From Centroberyx gerrardi (Eukaryota > Chordata > Actinopteri > Beryciformes > Berycidae): a DNA stretch of 64,000 nt. The position numbers and the translations under genes were made by a program. The stretch covers positions 22,562,946 to 22,626,945 of the forward strand of contig NC_136000.1 in the NCBI RefSeq assembly GCF_048128805.1, in the 5' to 3' direction. The notes under the pieces are model-generated. The model saw only the letters and a program-made list of their open reading frames with translations. It was not told where the DNA came from and made no database searches. The first letter of the stretch is position 1. Each line of letters starts with the position of its first letter. Below, piece after piece: positions 27,963 through 47,578 of this stretch.

Positions 27963-29673
27963 ACAACTGATAAACAACATAAATCTTGCTGTTTTCAACA
28001 CATTTTGCTTGATACATGACAATATGACTTCTTTCAAGAAATCATCATAAAACCATGAATAAAATATTGAAACAAGAAACTTTCTCCAAGACAATTTCAC
28101 TTGCACCAAGGAAATGTCCTGAAACAAGTTACATTATCCTGAAAAAAAGTCAAATTTGTTGAAACCGGTAAAATCATCTGCCAATGCAGTAAGATGATTT
28201 CACTAGCAGCAATAGAACGGTTTCCACAGCAATGGTCAATAACTCTTTTTGACCGATTCAGCTACTTTCAAACAAAGTTGTTATAATATAGCAACAACTT
28301 CAAATGGCTGTAATTTGTCAAATCTCAACATATTATTATGTGGTTTGATAGGTTGTGTTAATATGCTGTTTCTGACCACGCTTACATATTTCAAGCTGAT
28401 TGATTACTGTGGCATGATTTACAATCATTTGAACTTTTTGTGCCGAAGTTGAAAAATTCAATGGTCAATAACTGCCACTTTTCGACCGATAGCTTAGCTG
28501 CTTTCAAACAAAGTAAAGGCAAGTCCAGTAAGCCTGCATACCAACTGGGGAAATGTAGGTTTCCCTGCTTCACAGTGGAAATCTAATAACTTAACAAGTT
28601 TGTCAGTTTTTGCAGTGCAGCAGTGCAGTGCAGACAGGTCAGCATCTGACCTAGAAACAGAAGGGAGATGTTCAGAAGGAAGATGTCCTGATACAGTAGA
28701 TCATAAGCTACAGCTCTATGATCTATAACTCTAGGCTGCTTTGTCATTGGGGACAATCATGATAGATACTGAGTTTTGTGCTGAGCCCTGGGAATCCTTA
28801 CAGCGGTCTTGTCTCTGGGTGTCACTTACCCCAACCTCCAGCTGGGAGGCTCCTGCTCCCCCCTGGCCCTCTCCCGCAGGCTGGGGTGCCAGGTCCCAAG
28901 GGTCCAGGCGGTTGATGAACCGGTCTAACATGTCAATCTCTGCCTGAAGGGATGCATTGGAGCGCCTTGGGAGGACAATAAAGTGAGAATAACACACCAT
29001 TTCACAATCAACGAGAGGACATGTGCAGGCTGGCAGAGAGCTGGAAGAGCTTGCTTAGGCCGCAAAGGTTGAAAATTGAAATCATTCGAAGGAATTAATC
29101 TTTTAGTTCAGTGTTTACAATTTGACCACCACTAGATGTCACTGTTCGTTCACTCCCATTCATTTCTGTGGGGAAAATGAGAATGAAATCTTAAAATCTT
29201 GAGATGTTAAAAGATTAAGAAAAAGTTGATTGCATGTATATTTCCTACTTCAACATTTCAAAGTTGGAACATAGTCTAGCTGGAAGTATGTAACATTAGG
29301 ACCTAAACTGTAGCCAGCTCGTTAGACTAGAAATAGTTAAAGTTTGGTGGGGAGCACTCATTAAAAACATTTCACTTTCTACTGTTAACTAACTAGTCAT
29401 TGTATCAAAAATCTAGCTTTAACTAGAATGAAACAGCGTTAACATTATATCTAACGTTATTGTTAAGTTGATAGTCACAGTTAATCGTTCCACTTTAACG
29501 TTAGGTTTGAATTACGGAGTACGGTATGTAAATATTCGCCCATATGGAAAGCAAAGGTTTCTGTGAATATGCTATGGTAGCTATTTTCATTACTGTAGTT
29601 TGTAGAGAAGTTCTTTCTCTTCTTGTGTGACCTCCTTGCTTTTCTCCTCCATCTCAGAAAGCTCGTCCTCCAT
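25182..29673 (-). CDS. ccdc113: Coiled-coil domain-containing protein 113 (cilia- and flagella-associated protein 263)
   Basis: Nine minus-strand exons in transcript order: 29673-29594, 28965-28830, 27906-27745, 27665-27510, 26881-26771, 26570-26466, 26303-26196, 25876-25721, 25316-25182. All have GT-AG borders and compatible phases, giving 382 residues, close to the length of human CCDC113 (about 377). The protein is nearly all heptad-like coiled coil of the DUF4201/CCDC113 type. Recognisable blocks are SLEEAEMCLAEIRRAKNEFE, EKVLRYLNDKIKAK, LHLKNQALKAQAKKLQLQLR and SVQSWERKAEIAK. CCDC113 is a ciliary and centriolar-satellite protein linked to axonemal doublet structures. The start ATG at 29671-29673 (MEDELSEMEEKSK) was chosen because it aligns with the acidic N-terminus of the family. 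An in-frame open stretch continues upstream but is not conserved. CCDC96, which shares this domain, is a less likely alternative. Confidence 0.85.
25683..25706. repeat. Poly(A) run
   Basis: About 23 A residues just inside the last ccdc113 intron, 14 bp below the donor of the exon 25721-25876. Confidence 0.9.
26882..26915. repeat. (TG)n tract at a ccdc113 acceptor
   Basis: On the transcribed (minus) strand this is a CA repeat ending in the acceptor CAG of the exon 26881-26771. The repeat therefore occupies the place of the polypyrimidine tract. Confidence 0.9.
27908..27960. repeat. (AC)n microsatellite at a ccdc113 acceptor
   Basis: About 26 AC units. On the minus strand they read (TG)26 followed by TCAG and the exon 27906-27745. 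The tract is probably polymorphic and lies directly at the splice acceptor. Confidence 0.95.
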
Positions 29674-30170
29674 GGTTGCTAGAGTACACTGACCCCCTTC
29701 AGTGGTTGCTAGGGCTAATGCTGCCTTCAAGCTCCAGGAAGCTCGTGCGTACTTAGTGCTGAGGCGGCAGAACGAAGAGGGAAGAATGCGCATCAGCCAT
29801 GTAATGTCATCTAAAGTTGTTGGCTTCCGTGCTGTGTGTCCCTTAAACCTCACATCTTGGTAACTCGGTTATCATAGATAAGTCCAACTGTCCCAGTCGC
29901 ACCACTATTTTGGATCGTTAATGTGCGTTCAAATAATAAATCCAATATTTCCGACAGCACCTGAAGGTAGCATACCTCTGTGATGAAGCCTGCAGCGACA
30001 TCATGCGTCCATTAGAGTGTATAGCCCGGCCTGTTTATCGCTTCCTTTTATATTAAAGTTTCGGATTCGTTTCTGTTAAAGTCTAGCTGCTGTGGTGACC
30101 AAGGCAGAACAGTCTGCCCTTACAGGCCTACTGCTATCGAGTTGTGGTGGTTCATTCACAGGCGACCAGG
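29674..30170. promoter_or_regulatory. Shared upstream region of ccdc113 and parp12 (putative bidirectional promoter)
   Basis: Only 497 bp separate the divergent start codons of ccdc113 (minus) and parp12 (plus), so the two genes probably share a promoter. Two GGTTGCTAG copies near the ccdc113 start (about 29673-29681 and 29703-29711) resemble RFX X-box half-sites, as expected for a ciliary gene. Nearer parp12 lie an interferon-response-like motif (30057-30068) and a TATA-like TTTTATATTAAAG just before it. None of this is experimentally shown. Confidence 0.5.
30057..30068 (-). promoter_or_regulatory. ISRE-like site upstream of parp12
   Basis: AGTTTCGGATTC (reverse strand GAATCCGAAACT) matches the ISRE consensus GAAANNGAAACT at all but one fixed position. 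It lies 103 bp before the parp12 ATG. PARP12 is an interferon-stimulated gene in mammals, so the placement is biologically sensible. Confidence 0.45.
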
Positions 30171-38936
<8,766 letters not shown>

Positions 38937-39657
38937 AACCTGATGCTGTTGTTGCATTACTACTCTGATGATGTTATTCGGGTGTAAAAAGGTTCTTATA
39001 AGATGGCCTTTACTTTGGCTGGTAGCTGAATTTCGACCTGAGGGCTGCAGTTTGTTATTCTGTAACTTTGTGTGAAATCTTCTTAGGGGTCTTGTGGATT
39101 TTAATTCTGTACTGAATACATGTAGAAATACCGAGAAATGTGTCAAGATTAGAATTTAATTCCTATATATCTATACTGTTGATATTTTTTGTGTATGATT
39201 ATTATCATGCGTGATGAATGTATTAAGTATTAGAAAGCTCACAGTTACATTCTACCTATTTTTGCATTGAAGAATTTACACTCAAAAAATAGATTCCTTG
39301 GCAAATTGCTATGTTAAGTTTATTTTATTTGACATGGACATCACAGTAGCATTAGAATTGTAACATACAGTACATTTATGCACAAGGACCAGATGCACTG
39401 TGTTTAGTGTTTGTAGCGAAACGCTAATTTACAACACCTGTCCACAGGAGGCTTTTTTTTTTTTTTTAGTTAAAATAGAAAAAAGAAAAGAAAAGAAAGA
39501 AAAAAAAAGATAAGAAACGGAAGAAGAAAAAAAAAGAGGACATAAAATACACCCACAAATACATACACAAAAATACATCCACTGTTTTGATATTTGGTGT
39601 CTGAAAGGTACTTGGGACTAGAAATTATCTCTTGAGTTTATGAATGGGTCATCATGA

Positions 39658-39663
39658 AATAAA
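39658..39663 (+). terminator. Candidate polyadenylation signal for parp12
   Basis: AATAAA occurs 722 bp after the parp12 stop codon, with a T-rich stretch (about 39690-39700) downstream. No other canonical hexamer is better placed, but the assignment is inferred. Confidence 0.4.
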
Positions 39664-40480
39664 CACAGAATTGGTTACTAAAGTATGTAATTTTTTTAAC
39701 TTCTTATTTTCATTGTGTAGCCAGCATAGAGAAGATTAACCTCTAACCTCTCTGCCCACCACACTGTCTGATTAGAAAGGTGAACTGCCAACCTCACTTT
39801 TCATGTGCTAATGTTATTTATCATTTAAGCGTAGTAATGCTGTTGCTCTGTTGTTCGTATTCAGTCCTCCTTCCAATTCACCCCCAGGAAAAACACAAGA
39901 TAGGCACTAGAGGCACCATTTTAAGTGGAAGATAGCCTAACTATTATGATTAGATCTACCATTTTACTCAGCCTAGTAGTTTTTACAACCCTAACCCATG
40001 GATCAGCTGGATTGTTTTTTTTTCATAGGAATTTTTCTACCATCTAACAAAAGAAATGAGCTGTCTCTTCCGGTGATTTTCAAAAATACACTGTTTGTTA
40101 GGCTTGACCCGATTAGCGGCTGGATTCACAGCGAAAGAGGCGGTGGTACGGTGCAACCAAAGGTGTATTCACCCACAACAGCACTCCAGGGTCCTACCAA
40201 CAGCAGAGTCAGATGAACACTGGCAGCCTTTTATACTCTGCCTCAGGTAATTAACCTGGATGCTACCAACTATAGGGGTCACTTAAACAATAGCATTCAA
40301 CAATACAATATACTGCCCCCTTTAACCTACCATTCTACATATCTATCGAATACATACAGTTAAAATAGATGTTGCTCTCAAACAATAAATACTGCAACAT
40401 ATAAACAATATACATTTTAGTTCAAACACACACACACAACACCCCCCCTCTGCTATCCCATCACATGGTCCCTCCCGGAA

Positions 40481-40859
40481 CTATATATAGGTGCTCGGAC
40501 ACCCCGAGGAACTCTTTTGCCCGAACACCCTGGAACACAGACAAGACAGCACAGGTAAGTGATTGCATGAACCAATTAAAATCCTTACATTGCACCACTA
40601 TAGTATTACACTTAGAAATATATATATTGCACTTAAGGTATTGCACTTAGAAATATTGCACTTGCCCATACCAAATCATGACATTCAACCAACCAATGAA
40701 AACCCATTCCATGTCAGGTTAAGTACTGAACATCTGTTTGTTTCCTTCAGGTGGAGCTTGAATCCTTGCCCATGCTGAGTAACTGCTCCAGCAGGACAAG
40801 ATAAAATAACTCACACAAACAAACTTAAAATGTTTAGTAAAATATATATATTTAATAAA
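40481..40859 (+). other. Possible short spliced transcription unit or LTR promoter
   Basis: In order: TATA-like CTATATATAG (40481-40490); a strong donor CACAG|GTAAGT with exon end at 40554; an acceptor TTTCCTTCAG ending at 40750; and AATAAA at 40854-40859. There is no meaningful open frame. This could be a small non-coding RNA gene or the U3-R part of a degraded LTR. The wider block 40090-41011 begins TGTTAGG and ends GTTACA. Confidence 0.3.
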
Positions 40860-41229
40860 ATACTTTAAAACATGACTCGGTTTGCAATTTTTAATGCTGT
40901 GCAAATGTTACTGTGCAAACTATGCTGTGCAAACCATTCAATAAATCAAGTGTACAATACAAATGTGCAAATAGTGCAAAGGATTAGTAACGAAGTGCGC
41001 CTTCGTTACACCGTTTTTAGGTCCAAGAGTGGTGAAAGACTTCAACTCGGGAACCTTTAAGCACCATATGTGAAAGGAACATCTTCCATATTCATCTCTT
41101 TTTCAGATGTAGCCCCATGATTAATAACTAAGTATGTGAATAAATGACAATATTGAATTTTGACTATTTTCAGTTCAGTTTGACAACTTAACATTTCAGC
41201 CTTCTCAGTTGTGTAATAAAACCATATTT

Positions 41230-41378
41230 CATATGGATGTGTTAAAAATGGCTGACACTCTTCTTCTATGCCTCTTCCCTGTGAGATGTAAAACGTTAGC
41301 TCGCCGCACTGTAAAATGCCTGTTGGGAGGAAAGAGGCGTAGAAGAAGAGTGGCAGCCATTTTTAAGACATCTATATG
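41230..41378. repeat. Foldback element with 51-bp arms
   Basis: The arm 41230-41280 is complementary to 41328-41378 at 46 of 51 positions, with a 47-bp loop. The arm core includes AAAAATGGCTG and ACTCTTCTTCTA. It could be a MITE or a transcribed hairpin. Confidence 0.8.
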
Positions 41379-42949
41379 AAAACCACTAGGACACAAAGGT
41401 GTGATTTTATACTTTATTGCAAATACTTTCAAAGAATGTTTTACTCGTAAGAGAAAAGCATTCAACATCGTCAGAAAGCTTGTCAGATTGGCAACATTTG
41501 GTCGGGAAACCTTGGCTAAATGAAGTCAAAGTGCCGCAAAGACTGTTTTCCGCGCGGTTTTTGATGGAAGGACTCGGGACTAGCAGTCACTCAGACAGTA
41601 ACACTTTGTGAGATGGTCTCTGGAGGATGTCTTGTTTGGCTGCGAGCCAAATATAAGCTACATCTCCCACACACCGGGTCCCACTCTCTTGTCGCACCAA
41701 AAGAAAACCTATTATATCCCTGTCAATTCCCAACTATGCTGCACCACGCCACACACAATGCCAAAATAGAGCACTTATAGCCAATAGACCATACACCACA
41801 ACAAATTACAAAGTAGACAACAACCGACGAACACATCCAAAACCAGGCTTGTATACTTCAATACTGTACGACGCAAAGTAATTAAGTAGTGGGAAAATAG
41901 ATCATTTGCCAGTAGACCAGAGGACAGCACATGAAAATGTTCTAGCCACACTGTGCAGGAGCCTACCTCCAGATTCATTCCAACTGAACACACACAAACT
42001 TCAAATAAACAGCCGTCTTACCTAACGCAGTAGTAATTGTCTGTTTCCCCCTGCGTAGATGTCAACAATCTTTTCTGGTGACAGTCCTCTGGTCAAATCC
42101 GCCTCGATATGAAGGATAGCCGGTGATATATGGATATCCATTTTATGAAAATTCCACAGCTTAGCTAGTAGGCTACTTCGACTTCACCAAATCTAACAAC
42201 AAATCGAACAAAAAAATACGTGCCCACGTATGCAACATAAAAAAAACACAAAACACTACAAGTCAATTGGCGGTAGGCAAAACTGGAATTGATTAATCTT
42301 TTCAAAAGTAGAAGTTGGAAGACTCAATACTGGAGGAGGGAAAATACTGCACACGGTATTCTATCCGTTAAGGCGGAAACGCATAGGGATTGGGAATTCA
42401 TCTCGCACACTTGTACAACTGTCTAAACTTACAATATTAATGAATAATAATCATTACATTTATACTCTAATATGTATAATAATTATTATATAATAATTAA
42501 TGAAGAAACCACTATCACATTCCACCATACTACCCATACGCGAAACGGGAGCTCCTAAATAAAGTTGTTTTTTTTATAATGTTAAAGACACATCTGGATC
42601 TCACGCCGCTTTCCGTATGACCTTAAACTTTACGATATTTTGCCTGAATCAAATAACATATATAAGAAAAAAAGATAATGGTCTGAATGAGACACATTCC
42701 CAGCTAAAAAAGAAGCAGTGTAGTCGGAAGTGAGACCCATCTGTCGCTTTGCTTGCTCTCTGACTCAACCATCAGAGCTTTAGCTAAAATGAGATCCCTG
42801 TGATGCCTGTCAAAGTGGATGATTATGTTTAGCTAGTGACATGGAGATTGACACTGGTGGCGCATACAATAACACATTGATATGGTTTACTTTGTGCAGA
42901 GGTGCAAATTAAGCTTTATTCAAGGGTTGTTGTAGTGATATATTTCAGC

Positions 42950-44480
42950 CACTAGGGGGGCCCTTGCCCCCCGGCCACCCCGCAATCGCCGCCTATGCTA
43001 ACAACCGCTCGTGACAGATTTCCTTGCTTTTAGTTTTATTTAAACAACCATGCAGTCAAGCTTGTCAATATAATGACAAGTTACTGAAGTTATAACTTCA
43101 ATAACTTCAGGTCTGTAGGGTCTTGAAATCTGTTGGACATATAGCCTGCATTGCCTGTGTATTAAAATCATCATCATCATCACCTTCGCAGATGAAATTG
43201 AAATTTCCAGAAGGGGATTATTTTTAAGATTAGTTGAGTGGAAAGAATCTGCTCAAAGAATGGAAAGCTATTTCAACAGGATTTAATACTAAAAGTACTA
43301 ATGTGAAGTTTACCAGTGGCAATTGTCAATTAGAGTGTAGGCTATTCTAAAGAAAGTTGAATGTTGTTGTTAATGGAATTAGTAATTATGAAAAGATCAG
43401 TTTCATTACCAGAAAATAGCAACAAAGTATCATCTGTATAACAACATACCAACGGATCTGGTGAAAAAAAATATTAACAGCGGTGTTTAACACGTTCCTT
43501 TTCCCATGGACACATAACAGACATGCATAAATCTGAGAAAAACAGGATCCTATCGGAGCACCAAGTACAATCTGTCCTGAAAAGAAATTATGAAGTGTCC
43601 ACTCCATGAGCTCAACAAGAAAATCATTAGGACGAAATATGTTAGTAGAACTATTATGTTTCATAGCTAACGGATCCTCTTAGTTGACAATAGGCTATTG
43701 TACAGTCATTGGACATCCATAGTTGCTAAAAAAACAAAAAAAACATTCTGTACATTATCCAGAGCTCCAATTTTATTCAGCACATCAGTTGATTCCTCTA
43801 TATTGGGGGGAAGCTACTTAACCAAGTCCTTCCAGTAATTAAATAATCAATGTATTGTGATGCAGGTTCAGTAAGTGTCCCCTTGCCCCATATGATGGGA
43901 GTGTAAAATATTTTTAGAAAAAAGATACAAATTTAAACTTTTTCCAACCCTCATTTTGCCAGCATCTGTAGAATGGGCCATTTAGCTTTCTTATTGACTG
44001 TAATTTTCGAGTCAAAGAGATATTGCAATTCAACAGAAAAAGGTGAATATATCGCATCGGGCGAGTGCCCGGGGGCACCAGCCAATTTGCCTTGTCGGGG
44101 GGGCATCACACATTCAAACCACAATTACCTTTATAAGCTTTTATATATTAGGCCTACTCTCTGGGGGGAATACATACGCGGCCAAAATTAACCTTTGATA
44201 CTAAAAAAGAATATAAAGAGAAAGTATCGTGATTGTGTGTAGGTGCCCCCCGCCTCCCCATCACATTTGAATTTGTCCAGTTCAAGCATTTTGTGCAGTA
44301 AGAGAAAACCCACATTGTCTTACATTTGTCTGCAGTATGTGTGTTGAGCCTGTACTGTTTAAGTTAATGTAAATCTATGATCTTTATTGGCATAGTAAAA
44401 TTCACTTTTTTGGTGTCAAGTGGACGGAGGGGGGCACTTCAAGTGACTTCACCCTAGGGCACCACACTGTGTTAATCCGG
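42950..44480. mobile_element. hAT-like transposon remnants
   Basis: Three GC-rich terminal-looking blocks stand out in AT-rich DNA. They lie at about 42950-43005 (reverse strand CATAGGCGGCGATTGCGGGG), about 44055-44107 (CGGGCGAGTGCCCGGGGG) and about 44425-44485 (reverse strand GGCCCGGATTAACAC). G-rich termini with GGCGG or GGCCCGG starts are common in fish hAT elements. I could not pair the ends or find duplications. The open frame on the reverse strand at 43386-43664 has no recognised domain. Confidence 0.4.
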
Positions 44481-44540
44481 GCCTCTCTGTGGGAATGTTA
44501 TATTTGCATAATAAACACATAATCCTAAAGCCAAATCAAT

Positions 44541-44770
44541 AGGAACTGTAGCCTAAGGAATTCCTGTTTGGACAACTGGCCCATCTGGTTTCTCTCTGAT
44601 TCTCGTGATCCTCTCTTTTTTCAGGCACAACATCCAATATTTGTGCATAAGTGTAATCTGCTGTAGGCACATGGTGACTTTCCTTTGTAATTAGGTCACA
44701 AAACATTAAGTCACATTCACTGGACCCTTAAAACCAATAACCTGCTCTAAATTAATTTTCTAAAGACATG
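44541..44770. repeat. Copy A of a diverged dispersed repeat
   Basis: Two blocks (about 44541-44581 and 44731-44770, the latter containing CCAATAACCTGCTCTAAA) recur at 50243-50337. In the second copy they are much closer together. Confidence 0.5.
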
Positions 44771-45632
44771 CACTTCTCCCAAGCCAAGATATAATATAAC
44801 ATAGGGAAGTTCATGCTAGCCTGAAAGCTATATGTCATTGATGGATTATATAAGCAACATTTTATGACCTACATTAATCAGAAACTATCAAATTCAAATC
44901 AAATTTGTCCTTTTTACAAGGAACTTTTTCACAGAATTTTCAAGTTTCATTAATTTGATTTTTTTTTTATTTATAAATTCAAGTTAATTGACTAAAATGC
45001 AACAGCAGGAGGTACATTTTAAGAAAAGGTGTAATTGTAAGTGGGGATGTCTATTTTTATTCTGAAGAAAGGTTTAAACCATGTTTCGGTTGATACAATT
45101 ATATAATTGATATTACTATTTTAATCTCACTAGCTTGACACTGATGTGTTTGAGCATCAAGTGACAAGGTAAGGATGTATTGATAGATGGGTGACAGTAT
45201 AAAAGTGTGTTTTTACTGTGTACCTTGTTACAACCTGCACTTTCCTCTGCCTGACATTGATAACATGAATATGTTTTGTTTTCAGAATACGTGTCTTCCT
45301 GGTCACCTGCAACAACAATCTCCCATTTAAGATTTGTTATCAGTGTTACATGATGCCATATGTTCTGTGGGAATAACCTGCAGCGCACACAGCAGATAAG
45401 AGCAATTTTCTGTAATGTAGCCTCATCTCTAACGAAAAATTACAGTAATGTTCCTGTGACGGCTGCACCAAATCGCTGCACATAAGTGTCAGTATACAAT
45501 TCCATCCCACTCCCTTACCTCACCTCTTTTCCTTTGTTCACGTTTGGTTAGTTTATGGCACATTTACATTCACAATACACATACGCAAACCACATAACGA
45601 CACGACACATAGGTTTTGTTTCAACAACATAC

Positions 45633-45992
45633 TGTAGCGAGTGGTGGATTGTTATTTAGAAGAACAGGCGTAGAGATATTTTCATCACTCAAATGTGTGT
45701 TTTTATTGGCGAGTAACACACAACTCACCATTTAAACAGAACACCTCTGTCACCGTACTGAGGGCAGGTCACTAAACTCACACACACCCTTTGTCATGGT
45801 TTAACAATGTGTGAAAATGAAATACAACATAAAAGTCTCAGCCGACAAGAAAAGGAACAAGGAATAACAAGGAATAACTAGTAACACTAAGTAATGTGGC
45901 AACACAACAACGTGACTAACAAACTAACAATTCTAATGCCCCCAGGGCATGCTGGGAGGCTTCTCCCCGCCCCTATTCCCCGGGACGCTACA
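45633..45992 (-). repeat. 3' long terminal repeat of a Ty3/Gypsy element
   Basis: In element orientation (minus) the 360-bp LTR starts TGTAGCGTCCC and ends CGCTACA, the inverted TG...CA ends of an LTR. It is immediately preceded by the purine-rich GTGGGGGCAG, a plausible polypurine tract. The integrase remnant lies directly upstream on the same strand. Confidence 0.75.
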
Positions 45993-46010
45993 CTGCCCCC
46001 ACGTAGCTGG

Positions 46011-47065
46011 TTAGCTGTCCGCAGCAACCCATGCGTCGGTAACAAAGTCCCGGAGATGTTGGGGAAGCCGACGCTGTCGCTGAGCCCTCCTGGAGGGTTC
46101 TCCTGTTGCAACTTGGGACAGAACGGGGGTCTGAGTCTGGTCCTCTGCCCCTGACTCCCTGTCAGGTAGGGCCAGGGGTTGGTAGGGTGCCAGCCGGTCA
46201 CGATGAAGCACCACCACCCGGTTCCGTTTGACCACCCGGTACATCTGACAGTTTGTCGAGTACAGTGCATGGCCCCACCAACTGGCTCATCAGTTTGGGG
46301 GAGAGGCCCTTCTTCCTCTCAGGGCTGTAGGCCCACACTTGCACCCCAGGGCAAAAGTCCTCCCCCCTGCAGCGGGAGTCGTAGGCCCGCTTCTGTCGGG
46401 TTCCCGCGTCCTCGAGTGCTCGCCTGGTCAGCTTGTGTACCTCCCGCAGCCGTTCTCGGAGGTGGTAGAAATAGCCCAGACCAGGCTTGCCCTGCACTTC
46501 TGGCTCAGGTGGGGGGCCGAACGCCAGGTCCACCCGAACATGAGGGCTGCGGGGTTGCATTTAGTAGACTCTTGCACTGCCGTTCAGTATGACCACAGGA
46601 CCAGGGGTAGGTGCATGTCCCAGTCTCGCTGCCCGCGGCTGGAGTGCGGTTGAACTGCTCAACCAGCCTGTCGCTCTGGGGGTGTAGTGGTGTAGCCCGG
46701 GTCTTGATGCCCAGCCAGCGGCTGGGCATCAAGACTTCGCCGAACACTCCAGCCTCAAAGTTCCGCCCCTGGTCACTGTGCAGTTCTTCGGGAGCACCAA
46801 ACTGGCAGAACATCTCGCTGACCAGGCATTCGGCGGTAGTGGCGGCACTCTGGTCAGGGACCGCATACGCCTCAGGCCACTTGGTAAAGTAGTCCATGGC
46901 CACGAGGACGTAGCGGTTCCCTTGATCATGGTGGGAAAAGGCCCCAGGATATCGACAGCCACACGCTCCACTGGGGCCCCCACCTGGTACTGTTGTAGAG
47001 GAGCGTGTGAGCCTCGGGTCGACCCTTTCTGGGCGGTGCAGGAATCACACCGGTGGACGTAATTA
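46011..47065 (-). pseudogene. Ty3/Gypsy pol remnant: integrase, frameshifted and 5' truncated
   Basis: Reading the minus strand from 47065, the remnant begins in the integrase zinc-binding region (HRCDSCTAQKG). It continues through the catalytic core: first Asp in VAVDILGPFP, second in HSDQGRNF, and Glu in LVEQFNRT. It ends with a chromodomain-like tail (VYRVVKRNRVVVLHRDRLAPY) and a stop just before the polypurine tract. At least three frames are needed, with one shift near 46925 and others near 46560 and 46245, so it cannot encode protein. gag, protease, RT, RNase H and the 5' LTR are absent. Confidence 0.85.
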
Positions 47066-47578
47066 CAGAGAAAACACTTTTGGTAGAAATCCTCTTTTTT
47101 TCCCCTAATTAATGGGAAATCTGCTTTTGGTGCTATAGAACTATCCTAACATATATATACATATATACAACAAAATGTAAAAACCACATGGTTCTTCAAT
47201 CCATACTGAAAAACATCCATCCAGATTGACATTAGAGACTCATCAATATGAGTTAAAGTGTGATTTGAATGTTGGTCATCAGAGGTGAACTTTGTTCCAA
47301 GTGATGAAACTAAATGTTTGTACAGACAATGAATAAACTAAAGCAAGTAAATATTGGTATATATTAGTGAATAATGTTAATGCTACATATAATGTAAATG
47401 GTATAAATGTTGGTGCTATAATTACACAGCAGTTGTCTACTTGCCTCTCATAGCTAATCAGTCTTTCATAATCTCTCTCATTGCCTGGTCTTACTTCAGG
47501 TGAATATTATCTGTTTATAGATTGAGTAAATGTCCTTATTAGTCAGTATAAAAACCTGCACAGACAACTGACGCCATG

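Noticed and set aside
27471-28127. A 218-codon minus-strand open frame spanning two ccdc113 exons
   Set aside because: It reads through a (TG)n tract and introns. The two exons within it have clear GT-AG borders and belong to ccdc113.
29674-29853. Longer N-terminus for ccdc113 starting upstream of 29673
   Set aside because: The extra residues do not resemble the family N-terminus and lie in the probable promoter/5' UTR. The downstream ATG gives an acidic start that aligns with CCDC113.
30144-30170. Upstream start of parp12 at 30144
   Set aside because: The codon there is GTG, not ATG. The first in-frame ATG is at 30171, with a reasonable Kozak context.
43386-43664. A 92-codon minus-strand open frame as a possible gene
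   Set aside because: No domain, no splice context and no similarity that I can recognise. It lies among transposon remnants.
45887-46653. Long open frames across the Gypsy LTR and antisense to its integrase
   Set aside because: They cross the LTR border or run antisense to the recognised integrase reading frame.
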